Positions 26,601 to 34,700 of a DNA stretch of 64,000 nt are shown here, one piece after another; position 1 is the first letter of the stretch, and the number at the start of each line of letters is the position of its first letter. Source of the stretch: Gloeotrichia echinulata CP02 (GTDB lineage: Bacteria; Cyanobacteriota; Cyanobacteriia; Cyanobacteriales; Nostocaceae); contig CP051187.1 in NCBI GenBank assembly GCA_038087035.1, forward strand, positions 4,283,001 through 4,347,000, read 5' to 3'. A program made the position numbers and the translations under genes. A model generated the notes under the pieces. It was not told the DNA's origin and searched no databases. It worked only from the letters and a program-made list of their open reading frames with translations.

Positions 26601-27890
26601 ACCTGTATAATTACCAAAGCTAACATCACCGTTAGCACGAATAATTGGGTCAAATAAACTGACAAAATTACCCGCACCACCGGCTAAATTTTTAATCGCA
26701 AATTGTCCCCCACTGGCAAAATGTGCATCGCCAGAAACATTACCATCACTAACTAAAGTTAAATTCCCCCCACTAATAAAGGGTGTTTGGGGATGATTTA
26801 AAGCTAAAATATCGATGCTTTGATTACCCTGAATATAAAGATTTCCCCCCGCTTGCGCTAAAAAGGGATTGACCACACTATCGCGCACCTTGACAGTATT
26901 ACCAGCCAATAAATTTAAATCGCCAGTTGTTACCAATTGACTTTCTGACAAAGTTAAATTATTTGCTGCTGATAAAGTTGCTGTATTTGCTGTCACCCCT
27001 TTAGCGACGACATCGCCACTATTTACCGGAATGCTACCAGCAGTCAATTCTACCTGTCCGTTGCTGTTGATTGTTAAACCATTAGCATTGCTGACGCTTC
27101 CACCTGTTAACAGTTCAGGTAAACTGGCAACGGATATATTACCAGATGTATTCGCACCAGGAGTAATTTCTAAACTCAGAAGATTTCCCGGTTGGCTAAT
27201 GCGTAACACATTTTCACCGGGGACTGCGGCGATAGTAATATTACCTCCTGGTGCAGATAATTCTCCCGTGCTGACGACGGTACCACCAACTAAAGTTAAA
27301 TCTTTCCCGTTACCTACAGCTAAATTACCCAAATTAACGATGCTTCCTGGTTGCGCTGTGGTGAAATTAAAACCGCTGGGAGTTCCCACCAAAGCCGCGT
27401 AGTTGTTATCACCAAAAGCATTAAACCAATTTGAACCAAAGCCAATTCCATTAGCAGTAGTAGCGGTGAAATCACCAGGGACATTTAAACTAGCGTTAGC
27501 ACCAAAGATAATACCAGATGGGTTGAGCAAAAACAGATTTGAGTTCCCACCCGTGACTTGAATTAGTCCATTAATAATAGATGCTTCGCCACCAACAACC
27601 CGTCCTAAAATATTTTGAATATTCGGGTTAGAGAGAAAATTAGCCGTTTGGTTCGAGTCAACACCAAACTTTTGAAAGCTGTGGAACAGATTAGCACCAT
27701 TTCCCGAAAGAGTACCCCCACTAATATCAACGCTATTACCGTTAGGAGTGACAACAGTATTTGTGCCATCGGCTGCAGGGGTGATAGATTGAGCTTGCAC
27801 CGGAGCAAATGCACTCATTCCCAGAACAAGTACTTGAGCAATTGTGCCCATCAACAATAGTAAGTTAATTTTGGGTGTGACAGATTTCAT
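23619..27890 (-). CDS. Two-partner-secretion exoprotein with CHAT protease domain (module 2)
   Basis: The start at 27890 (MKSVTPKINLLLLMGTIAQ) is chosen because the 85 upstream in-frame residues are translated repeat DNA. The protein has 1423 residues: signal peptide, TPS domain (~45-260; NLFHSFQKFGV, NPSGIIFG), a long Gly/Asn-rich beta-helix (~300-1000, e.g. NGGNITLNAYGNIN units), a Pro/Thr linker, and a CHAT domain with HLATHADF (H1259) and LSACQSALG (C1305). The His-Cys spacing is 46, identical to module 1. It lacks the vWA domain of its paralogue. It is predicted to be a cell-surface or released cysteine protease exported by TpsB. Confidence 0.92.
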   Translation of the reverse strand: MKSVTPKINLLLLMGTIAQVLVLGMSAFAPVQAQSITPAADGTNTVVTPNGNSVDISGGTLSGNGANLFHSFQKFGVDSNQTANFLSNPNIQNILGRVVGGEASIINGLIQVTGGNSNLFLLNPSGIIFGANASLNVPGDFTATTANGIGFGSNWFNAFGDNNYAALVGTPSGFNFTTAQPGSIVNLGNLAVGNGKDLTLVGGTVVSTGELSAPGGNITIAAVPGENVLRISQPGNLLSLEITPGANTSGNISVASLPELLTGGSVSNANGLTINSNGQVELTAGSIPVNSGDVVAKGVTANTATLSAANNLTLSESQLVTTGDLNLLAGNTVKVRDSVVNPFLAQAGGNLYIQGNQSIDILALNHPQTPFISGGNLTLVSDGNVSGDAHFASGGQFAIKNLAGGAGNFVSLFDPIIRANGDVSFGNYTGAALKVEATGSIQAGNITINSPDTSESIPSSDPDFTALTTSNALILRAGLASVSPTGLPSSAEGTSFTTPASPLLPTGSIQVGSINTYTSSNGIISNGGTVILQATGNITAQYINTFGGDINLTSTNGEINLTSTNGIYTGGYYANSQNQQNGGNITLNAYGNINTGFISSYGGYGGYINNVNQSNSRNGGAINITSSNGNVTTGYISSDSNNYYYNSSNSTAYYGNAGNAGAVTITANNGSITTNSISTSSYAGSYNNAIPVNSGNGGNITLNAKGNINAGYINTGSYLYNNNGGNAGNGGAVNITSTNGNVTIEDIDSTSSANNSGSSTTDNSGNAGNGGAVTITANNGSITNRGYTNSNNITDTGYITSGAYSENGNAGNGGAITLNAKNDISTGVLVSAAYAPKGTSGTGGNIDINTGGLFRVTDKINDSTIQNFPAVSIASFGGSGNGSIAIKYGGNATSFVVGDATTNGTAGAIIPSLTNIISPITSFQGNILINSQTPAPTPTAIQPPQVNTPNQETTSEKEQTGTTPTTIALPSTSSNPPIQTSTAIEEKEEKLTQQFNVLVGQPTNQTPIKTTGEARATLRQIQAQIGIKPAIVYASFTPENYIPGSTNSNFAAQNSDVLDLVIVTAEGEPIRKQIPGATRAKVLAALTEFRSDIADPNKIVTANSTASKQLGKTNNTSYLTSAQQLYQWLIAPQEEELQKQGIKNLMFVMDEGLRSLPIAALHDGKQFLVEKYSVALLPSLSLTDTKYVGVKNTQVLGLGAEMFTADQNQPSLRAVPVEISAITQKLWRGKYLLNQSFKLENLKGQRATTPYGIVHLATHADFPSLEKGGRNESYIQLYNQKLRLNQIRELGWNNPPVELLVLSACQSALGDAEAELGFAGLAIQTGVKSAVASLWYVSDPGTLGLMTEFYRQLNTAPIKAEALRQAQIAMIQGKVRIEGNEFVGTNGSIKLTPEIAQYLRQNIAGDLSHPFYWAAFTMIGSPW

Positions 27891-28163
27891 AAACTTCCTC
27901 AAACAATATAGTGGTAGAAATTTGTAGTAATTTGTAGGGTGCGTTACGCCGCAGGCTAACGCACCGCAAATCTTTAACTGATGCACTGCAAATCTTGGTG
28001 GTGTGTTACGCTGATGCACTGCAAATCTTGGTGGTGCGTTATGCCGTTGGCTAACGCACCCTACGGCTGCTACGGCTGCAAATCTTGGTGGTGCGTTACG
28101 CCGTTGGCTAACGCACCCTACGGCTCTATCGGTTCGTAGGGGCACAGCATTGCTGTGCCCTGT
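27891..28163. repeat. Dispersed repeats upstream of the module 2 CHAT gene
   Basis: GGTGCGTTACGCC...GGCTAACGCACC units occur three times (27938-28130), with GCAAATCTTGGTGGTGCGTT links, followed by a GGGGCACAGC palindrome (28138-28160). They lie in the leader between the trypsin gene and the CHAT gene. No gene was seen. Confidence 0.85.
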
Positions 28164-28457
28164 GCCTCGTGGACGGAGCTTTTAGCCTCGTGGACGGAGC
28201 TTTTAGCCTCGTGGACGGAGCTTTTAGCCTCGTGGACGGAGCTTTTAGCCTCGTGGACGGAGCTTTTAGCCTCGTGAGCGGAGCTTTTAGCCTCGTGGAC
28301 GGAGCTTTTAGCCTCGTGGACGGAGCTTTTAGCCTCGTGAGCGGAGCTTTTAGCCTCGTGAGCGGAGCTTTTAGCTTCGTGAGCGGAGCTTTTAGCTTCG
28401 TGAGCGGAGCTTTTAGCTTCGTGAGCGGAGCTTTTAGCCTCGTGAGCGGAGCTTTTA
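28164..28457. repeat. 21-bp minisatellite, 14 copies
   Basis: The 294-bp block is exactly 14 units of GCCTCGTGGACGGAGCTTTT + A, with variants GTGAGCG and GCTTCG. The period is a multiple of three, so the minus strand reads as a heptapeptide array (KSSAHEA / KSSVHEA) within an ORF at 28118-28462. It has no ribosome-binding site or known family, so I treat it as a repeat, not a gene. Confidence 0.95.
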
Positions 28458-28516
28458 GTCAATCTTGGTGGTGCGTTACGCCGTTGGCTAACGCACCCTA
28501 CGGCTGCTACGGTGAG

Positions 28517-29581
28517 TTAAAAAAGCCGTCCTGAACCAGAAGCCGGTTGACTGGGAGCAGGAGCAGTATTTTGGGGAACTGTAGGCTGAGATGGCACCGG
28601 TTTTGATGATGCTGCAGGTTTGTCATTCACATTTTCCACCGCCGCATCTTCTTCTTCTTGAATTGACGCTGGTACACTGGGACGACCACCTCCACCTCTA
28701 ATCGAAATAGTCACATTAAACACACCAGGCGCTGAAGTATCAAACCTCAGACCAAGCCTGTTACTATTTCTTTGTCTTTTGCTCAAAAATTTCTCAATGG
28801 GAATCCCCAAATTAAATCCGGTTTTGTCTGTACCTGCAGAAGGTCCACTTTCTTGATTACCTGATTGAGACACTTGACCGTTATTACCTGGGTCTCTGTC
28901 ACCTTGACCGTGGATACCCACAACTCGCCCTGATGCATCTAATACTGGACCACCACTCATACCCGCTCTGGTATTGGCGGTATAAACAATAGTGTATCCT
29001 TGGTCACTGGCGGTATTTTTGTCGCCCTCAACAGACTCGCCATCTAAGCGACTAGAAACCAGAGAACCAGTGAATTGAAAGACGCGCTTTTTAATTGCTG
29101 CGCCAGGGTTAGGAAATCCTGCCACATAAATTAGAGCGCCCTCTGTTATATACTTAGAATCGCCAATGGTAGCAGTTTTATAAATGCGATCGCTCCTGAA
29201 TTTGACAATTGCTAAATCGACACCAGGCAATCTTTCAATATCTTTATCAGTAGAAATCCCAATTCTTTGGCGTTGTCTCCCACCTTGAGGTAATGGTGTG
29301 ACAACATAATACTCATCATCTTCGTACTGAACAACATGATTTGCCGTTAATACCACATAAACATTCTTTCCCCCTTCCTGGTAGCGACCAATAATCACAC
29401 CAGAACCTGGGGAATTTACCGTAGGTTCAATTCTGACGACTGTAGCTTTAGCCAGCCTGGCTATTTCCTGCGGTTCAGGCGCTGGTTTTGGCTGGGAGGC
29501 GCTTTGCGAAAAAGCCGGACTCGCGACAATCACCATTGTCGCGCCGAGCAAGCAAGCCGGTAACAGATAGCGATTTACCAT
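28517..29581 (-). CDS. Secreted trypsin-like serine protease (module 2)
   Basis: The 354-residue protein has GGAGGA 9 bases before the ATG and a signal peptide (MVNRYLLPACLLGATMVIV...AFSQS). The chymotrypsin-fold domain (~38-275) has a complete triad: H82 in TANHVVQ, D122 in GVDLAIVKFRSD, and S209 in RAGMSGGPVLD. A proline/alanine-rich tail (KPVPSQPTVPQNTAPAPSQP) follows, suggesting an extended wall-spanning linker. It is upstream of the CHAT exoprotein on the same strand, so it could process that partner. It is the active counterpart of the pseudoprotease at 17494. Confidence 0.92.
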   Translation of the reverse strand: MVNRYLLPACLLGATMVIVASPAFSQSASQPKPAPEPQEIARLAKATVVRIEPTVNSPGSGVIIGRYQEGGKNVYVVLTANHVVQYEDDEYYVVTPLPQGGRQRQRIGISTDKDIERLPGVDLAIVKFRSDRIYKTATIGDSKYITEGALIYVAGFPNPGAAIKKRVFQFTGSLVSSRLDGESVEGDKNTASDQGYTIVYTANTRAGMSGGPVLDASGRVVGIHGQGDRDPGNNGQVSQSGNQESGPSAGTDKTGFNLGIPIEKFLSKRQRNSNRLGLRFDTSAPGVFNVTISIRGGGGRPSVPASIQEEEDAAVENVNDKPAASSKPVPSQPTVPQNTAPAPSQPASGSGRLF

Positions 29582-29597
29582 TGTGTGTATTCCTCCA

Positions 29598-29904
29598 GGG
29601 GAGTAAGGAGTAAGGAGTAAGGAGTAAGGAGTGAGGAGTGAGGAGTTAGGAGTGAGGAGTAATGAGTAAGGAGTGAGGAGTAAGGAGTGAGGAGTAATGA
29701 GTAAGGAGTAAGGAGTAATGAGTAAGGAGTAAGGAGTAAGGAGTAAGGAGTAAGGAGTAAGGAGTAAGGAGTAAGGAGTAAGGAGTTATTATTCCTCCCA
29801 TGCCCCATGCCCCATACTTCGGCTTCGCTCAGTACAAGTGCCCCATGCCCCATACTTCGGCTTCGCTCAGTACAAGTGCCCCATGCCCCATCCCCCATGC
29901 CCCT
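29598..29904. repeat. Heptameric STRR and CCCCATG repeats upstream of the trypsin gene
   Basis: GGAGTAA/GGAGTGA heptamers run from 29598 to ~29787, immediately upstream of the ribosome-binding site of the minus-strand trypsin gene. They are followed by TGCCCCA heptamers and two copies of a TACTTCGGCTTCGCTCAGTA unit (29813, 29851). No gene was seen. Confidence 0.93.
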
Positions 29905-30660
29905 TTATTGAGGAGCGAGTCGTAAAAATGTTTGTATTGGCACCGCCCAACTGGAATTTTCTAGTTGTTGACGTATTGCTAAAACTGGTGTAGAACCATC
30001 CTTAAAAATGTAACTATTTCCCCAAAGTGGATGCTTATGTTTACCGTTAACAGCGATTAATTCACCCCGATTATTTAGGACTGGTCCACCACTCATACCT
30101 TTGCGAATATCGTTGCTATAGCCTAATTGGTAGCCATCGCGGAAAGGTTGAGGTAAAACATAGTCAACTTTGCCGATTGTAAATGCAAATCCCTGTTCAT
30201 CATCAGGAAACCCCGCTGCAAAAGTTTCATCACCGACTGATATTGACGATGATGTAGTGCGGGCGATCGCATAATTATTCGCGCTCCTAAAATTGAGCAA
30301 TGCTAAATCATCATCGTGAAATCTGGTTGTAATTTGTTGCGCTGAATAAATTTTCCCGTCGGGGGTTTGAATTCGATACCTATGGGCAATTCTGATGACA
30401 TGGGCGTTAGTCAGAACCGTGTAATTTTCACCCTGTTTTCTAATTAAAATACCTGAACCCCAACCTTGACCAGCTATTACTTTAACTGTAATTGCACGAG
30501 CGCGATTCTGTAGTTGTGTTAATGACAATTCCCCAGAAATTTCCAGACCATTACTAGCCGTTTCACTAAAATTTGCCTCTAATGAAAAAGCAGCCTGTGT
30601 TGACAAGCCGACAACCAGACTGCCAACACAAGCAATAATACTATTGTTGGGAAAACGCAT
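29905..30660 (-). CDS. Secreted trypsin-like serine protease, second (module 2)
   Basis: The 251-residue protein has an N-terminal signal-like segment (~8-27, IIACVGSLVVGLSTQAAFS). The triad is complete: H87 in LTNAHVI, D118 in HDDDLALLNFRS, and S190 in KGMSGGPVLN. It belongs to the same family as the protease at 28517 but lacks the Pro-rich tail. It lies upstream of that protease on the same strand, separated by a heptamer array. It likely acts in the periplasm or cell envelope. Module 1 has no counterpart for this second protease. Confidence 0.9.
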   Translation of the reverse strand: MRFPNNSIIACVGSLVVGLSTQAAFSLEANFSETASNGLEISGELSLTQLQNRARAITVKVIAGQGWGSGILIRKQGENYTVLTNAHVIRIAHRYRIQTPDGKIYSAQQITTRFHDDDLALLNFRSANNYAIARTTSSSISVGDETFAAGFPDDEQGFAFTIGKVDYVLPQPFRDGYQLGYSNDIRKGMSGGPVLNNRGELIAVNGKHKHPLWGNSYIFKDGSTPVLAIRQQLENSSWAVPIQTFLRLAPQ

Positions 30661-30829
30661 ATTTTACCTAATTCCAGAATTCAATTACACCCTCAAAAGT
30701 GCTGACCATAGATGCAATTCATCGTCTCAACTCCTAGGGTGCGTGACGCTTCAATAAATATTATACGTAGTTACCAGACCTGTGGCGTCACCCACCATTC
30801 TTTGTGACATGTAAGTAAGTCCTAAATTC

Positions 30830-31411
30830 CTAAAATCTACCAGAATTTGGTTTAGCAGATGGTTCTGCTGCTGGAGTAGCCTCTGGGGAATCGCTTGGTT
30901 GAGCAGCATCACTGTTGATGACTTTACCTAAGTCTAAATAAGTCCGACCAGAAGACTCTTGGACATAGATTCTAGAACTAGCATTACCATCACGAATGAC
31001 AAAAATTTGTTGCACAGAGACTACTGCATCATTTTTGGAATTGACGGTGAACAAAATATTGTCGGAGTTGCAACTACCCAGAGGTTCGGCGTTACAAACC
31101 ACACGGTAACCATTAACGATACCAACGGTTATATATGCTAACCCATTGCGGTTATATTCTTTCTGAAATCTTTCTGAAACTTGGTTACAGCGGGTTAAGG
31201 GATTATATCCAGAACGAGAAAATTCTCTGGAATTCCAGTTAACTACTCTGACAGGATCACGACCGGGGCGTTGAGCAAAGGTAAACAGTTTACCATTTTG
31301 TTCACCACAAAAAAATCGTACATCAGCAGCATAGCTAGGAGTGCTAAATACTGCTGTTAAACTACTCAAAACTGCAGCGCCAGCAACAACGCTCATTAAT
31401 CTACGTAACAT
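30830..31411 (-). CDS. COP23-domain secreted protein
   Basis: The 193-residue protein has a signal peptide (MLRRLMSVVAGAAVLSSLTA...SYAAD). The body matches the COP23 family (RFFCGEQNGK, RCNQVSERFQ, YITVGIVNGYRVVC), with Cys pairs probably forming disulphides, and a Pro/Ala/Glu tail. COP23 is named after a circadian-oscillating polypeptide reported from a unicellular cyanobacterium; its biochemical role is unknown. It is the first minus-strand gene of module 2, upstream of both trypsins and divergent from TpsB2. Confidence 0.87.
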   Translation of the reverse strand: MLRRLMSVVAGAAVLSSLTAVFSTPSYAADVRFFCGEQNGKLFTFAQRPGRDPVRVVNWNSREFSRSGYNPLTRCNQVSERFQKEYNRNGLAYITVGIVNGYRVVCNAEPLGSCNSDNILFTVNSKNDAVVSVQQIFVIRDGNASSRIYVQESSGRTYLDLGKVINSDAAQPSDSPEATPAAEPSAKPNSGRF

Positions 31412-31616
31412 ATAAAATTCTCCAAAGAAAATTGAGTGATTCCTCTTAAGAGCATATCGTGTAGTTCCTGTGCTACGTAAGTGTATTTATACTTATTATC
31501 CATCAAAAAAATAGTTGTTTTTTTCTTTCTTGGATATTTATTCAATAGATGGTTTTTGTCTTCTTACCAACTTTCAATATTTTCTCTAGTTTGTTTTAAT
31601 ACTACTAACAATGTCA

Positions 31617-31741
31617 TGGGAATCCAGTTTGATTTTTGAAATAAACCAAACTATCTGTAGGGTGGGAATTGCCCACCAAAAGCCATATCTGGTCGGCAAT
31701 GCCTAGCACAAGTATATTTCAAAAATCAAATAGGAATCCTA
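31617..31741. mobile_element. MITE-like element in the COP23/TpsB2 intergenic region
   Basis: Imperfect terminal inverted repeats (GGAATCCAGTTTGATTTTTG on the left, its near-inverse CAAAAATCAAATAGGAATCC on the right) enclose a smaller palindrome, GGTGGGAATTGCCCACC (31661-31677). The ~125-bp element has no coding capacity. It lies in a 380-base gap that must also contain both divergent promoters. Confidence 0.7.
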
Positions 31742-31791
31742 TATTTGCTCATGGTTATTTACTACAGAAAAATAAAAATTAGTAGGATTTT

Positions 31792-33597
31792 ATGCGAGAC
31801 AATTTCCCGTCCAACCCCCATGAATTTGATACAAAAATAAAAAATAAAAATCCCCAATCTCCAGTCCCTATCTTCAAACTAGGATTTTTGTCGTGTGTGT
31901 TTTTAATTCCCACCGCTGTCTTAGTTGGGTATCTATCACCAAGTTATGCTATAGAGACATTCGCACAAGCACCGAACCCACAAGGAGATCCCAATCGCGA
32001 TCGCCTTCCCCAACCAGCACCAATCCCAGAACCCCTATCACCACAACCACAGCCAGAATTACAAAAGCCTCCTGTTCCAGAAACCTCTCCGGCGCCAGCT
32101 GCGGTGACTATTGAGGTAAAAGAAATTCAGGTTGAAGGGAGTACAATTTTTACCGCAGCTGACTGGAATCAATACACGCAGCCGAAAATAGGACAGAAAG
32201 TCACTTTAGCAGAACTCCAAGAAGTTGCTAATCAAATCACCCAGTTGTATTTGAAGCGGGGTTATATTACTTCCAGAGCAATTTTAGCAGCGCAAACAAT
32301 TACCGATAGCGTTGTTAAAATTCAGGTAATTGAAGGTAGTTTAGAGAAAATTGACATTCAAGGAATCACAAGATTAAATCCTGAATATGTGCGATCGCGA
32401 ATTTCTCTAGGTGCGGGAACACCGCTTTCAACAATTAAACTAGAAGACCAATTAAGGTTGCTGCGGAGTGATCCACTCTTCGCAAATGTGGAAGCCAGTT
32501 TACGTCCAGGGAGTAGCGAAGGTAAAAGTATCCTCAGAGTGCGCGTCACCGAAGCCAAATCCTTTAACACAGCCTTAAGTATTGACAATTACTCACCACC
32601 TAGCGTTGGTTCCGAAAGATTGGGAATCAGTAGTGTTTATCGTAACCTCACAGGACTTGGCGATGAATTAGCTGCATCTTATTACCGCACAACCACAGGC
32701 GGTTCCAATCTTTATGATTTCAGTTATCGAGTGCCATTAAATGCCATGAATGGGACTTTACAATTGCGAACTACAATTAACAATAATAAAGTCACCGAAT
32801 CGCCTTTTGAAGTTCTCGACATTCGGGGAGAATCCGAACTTTATGAAATTAGTTATCGCCAACCCATAGTGCGATCGCTTGCAGAAGAATTTGCCTTATC
32901 CTTAGCTTTTGCAGTGCAGAATGGACAAACCTTTCTCTTTGGTCAACCCAGCCGCTTCGATAGTGGCCCAGATGCAGAAGGTAACAGCCGTACCCGCGTA
33001 ATTAAATTTGGTCAAGATTACGTCAAGCGTGATTTACAAGGCGCTTGGGCATTGCGATCGCAATTCAGTTTTGGTACTGGTTTATTCGATGCTACGATTA
33101 ATGTTGACCCCACGCCTGATGGTAACTTTTTCAGTTGGTTAGGACAAGTGCAACGAGTGCAAAACCTCGATGAAAATAATCGCCTAATTATCCAAGCTGA
33201 TGTGCAACTAACACCCAATGGTTTATTATCTAGTCAGCAATTTGTCATTGGTGGTGGTCAATCAGTACGCGGCTATCGGCAAAATGTGCGGGCGGGTGAT
33301 AATGGATTTAGACTTTCTCTAGAAGACCAGATTACTGTAAGCCGCGACCAAGGCAAAAACCCCGTCTTACAACTAGCACCATTTTTTGATTTGGGAGTAG
33401 TTTGGAATGTCGATGATAACCCCAACCGCTTACTAAAACAGAACCTTTTAGCCAGCACAGGATTAGGAGTGATATGGAAACCAGCACCAAACTTTAATCT
33501 GCGCTTAGATTATGGTCTTGGGCTGGTGAAATTGGATGATAAAGGTGATAATACTCAAGACAATGGATTTTATTTCAGTCTCGGTTATCGCCTATAA
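31792..33597 (+). CDS. TpsB-type outer-membrane transporter (module 2)
   Basis: The 601-residue protein has a hydrophobic export segment placed late (~29-50, LGFLSCVFLIPTAVLVGYLS), after a polar N-terminus. A Pro-rich stretch (PQPAPIPEPLSPQPQPEL), two POTRA domains (~100-255) and a barrel with VRGYRQN follow, ending FYFSLGYRL. It is a close paralogue of the protein at 18804. It lies divergent from the COP23/trypsin/CHAT genes and is the probable exporter of the module 2 CHAT exoprotein. A start further downstream is possible, but I see no better ATG before the export segment. Confidence 0.93.
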   Translation: MRDNFPSNPHEFDTKIKNKNPQSPVPIFKLGFLSCVFLIPTAVLVGYLSPSYAIETFAQAPNPQGDPNRDRLPQPAPIPEPLSPQPQPELQKPPVPETSPAPAAVTIEVKEIQVEGSTIFTAADWNQYTQPKIGQKVTLAELQEVANQITQLYLKRGYITSRAILAAQTITDSVVKIQVIEGSLEKIDIQGITRLNPEYVRSRISLGAGTPLSTIKLEDQLRLLRSDPLFANVEASLRPGSSEGKSILRVRVTEAKSFNTALSIDNYSPPSVGSERLGISSVYRNLTGLGDELAASYYRTTTGGSNLYDFSYRVPLNAMNGTLQLRTTINNNKVTESPFEVLDIRGESELYEISYRQPIVRSLAEEFALSLAFAVQNGQTFLFGQPSRFDSGPDAEGNSRTRVIKFGQDYVKRDLQGAWALRSQFSFGTGLFDATINVDPTPDGNFFSWLGQVQRVQNLDENNRLIIQADVQLTPNGLLSSQQFVIGGGQSVRGYRQNVRAGDNGFRLSLEDQITVSRDQGKNPVLQLAPFFDLGVVWNVDDNPNRLLKQNLLASTGLGVIWKPAPNFNLRLDYGLGLVKLDDKGDNTQDNGFYFSLGYRL

Positions 33598-33844
33598 TAT
33601 CAAATCCGGGTGATTGCACATGGTATTTGTAGGGGCACAGCACTGCTGTGCCCAAAACGTTTGTGTGACCGTAACCGGATTTGATATAATTTGTAGGGTG
33701 GGTCACACCACGAGACAATAGATGTGCTTTCAATATTTTAGGTCTGACGCACCCTACACCCTCAACCGTCAGGCTCAAAGGCTCAAGTGTCTAGTCGAGG
33801 GAAATTCCCGCGATAATTAAAGAGAAGACCACCCTAATTGAACC
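33598..33844. repeat. Palindromic repeats after TpsB2
   Basis: A GGGGCACAGCACTGCTGTGC palindrome (33629-33654) lies between direct ATCAAATCCGG / CCGGATTTGAT inverse arms (33600, 33676), forming a larger palindromic unit. A GTAGGGTGGGTCACACC tract follows. No gene was seen. Confidence 0.8.
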
Positions 33845-34414
33845 GTGACAGCCAACTCAACCAACACCTCAATTTTTCGCCTATCACCGTTAATTCGGAT
33901 CACCCTCCTGAGTCTCTATGTAGCACTCACCGTACCATTACCTTTTTTAGCCCAAGTAACAGCCGCATCCATACCACCAGCCTTATTATGGCTAGGAATT
34001 AGCATCGGTTTAGTTGCTTTGTATGCAGTCTTAACAGAACGAGTAATATTAGACGACCAGGGTATTCAAGTTACTTACCCCACCTGGGTTCCTCGCTTTT
34101 TCCGTAAAGGTTGGTCTTTATCTTGGTCACAAGTAAAAGAATTAAAACCTCGTACCACAGGTCAAGGAGGTATCGTTTATTATTTTCTCAGCCAAGAAGG
34201 ACAAGCGTATTTACTCCCCATGCGTGTAGCCGGATTTACCCAACTAGTAAGACAAGTACAAGCCAAGACCGGCATTGATACCACAGACGTTCGCCCCTTA
34301 GCCCAACCTTGGATGTATTTTATTTTACTTATATTTACCCTACTCCTGCTGTTGATAGACGCTTGGACTATCACCACAGCTCATCAGTTAACAGTTAACA
34401 GTTATCAGTTATAG
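33845..34414 (+). CDS. Conserved cyanobacterial membrane protein
   Basis: A GTG start gives 189 residues. Two hydrophobic segments at ~18-36 and ~43-62 are followed by a soluble middle (~65-145: VILDDQGIQVTYPTW, SWSQVKELKPR) resembling a small PH-like domain, and a third helix at ~156-175. I know no named family. The coding sequence ends in a TTATCAG/AACAGTT heptamer tract (HQLTVNSYQL), so the last ~10 residues are repeat-derived. It lies 270 bases before the ABC ATPase on the same strand, possibly functionally linked. Confidence 0.65.
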   Translation: MTANSTNTSIFRLSPLIRITLLSLYVALTVPLPFLAQVTAASIPPALLWLGISIGLVALYAVLTERVILDDQGIQVTYPTWVPRFFRKGWSLSWSQVKELKPRTTGQGGIVYYFLSQEGQAYLLPMRVAGFTQLVRQVQAKTGIDTTDVRPLAQPWMYFILLIFTLLLLLIDAWTITTAHQLTVNSYQL

Positions 34415-34700
34415 CAGGGGACTGGGGACACTTCGGCAAGCTCAGTGCATCGCTGGGGACTGGGGACACTTCGGCAAGCTCAGTGCATCGCTGGGGACTG
34501 GGGACTGGGGGGATGACCAATGACAAAGAGTAATGACCAATGACAAAGAGTAATGAGTAATGAGTAATGAGTAATGAGTAATGACAAATGACCAATGACA
34601 AATGACAAATAACAAATGACCAATGACAAATGACAAATGACAAATGACAAATGACAAATAACAAATAACAAATAACAAATGACAAATGACAAATGACCAA
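34415..34700. repeat. Tandem repeats overlapping the ABC ATPase start
   Basis: Two copies of a ~51-bp unit beginning GGGGACTGGGGACACTTCGG (34419, 34470) are followed by heptamers TGACCAA/TGACAAA/TGAGTAA/TAACAAA from ~34520 to 34700. The ATG used by the ABC ATPase (34686) is itself inside a repeated AAATGAC unit. Confidence 0.92.

Noticed and set aside
27891..28145. N-terminal 85-codon extension of the module 2 CHAT exoprotein
   Set aside because: Encoded by dispersed repeats. The signal peptide starts at 27890, and the paralogue has no such extension.
28118..28462. 114-codon KSSAHEA-repeat protein
   Set aside because: Exact translation of a 21-bp minisatellite with no initiation signals. 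Kept only as a finding.
7467..33597. Direct link between the CHAT proteins and heterocyst HetF/HetR
   Set aside because: CHAT is named after HetF, but these are exported TPS proteins 30 kb from hetR without shared operon or clear HetF similarity.
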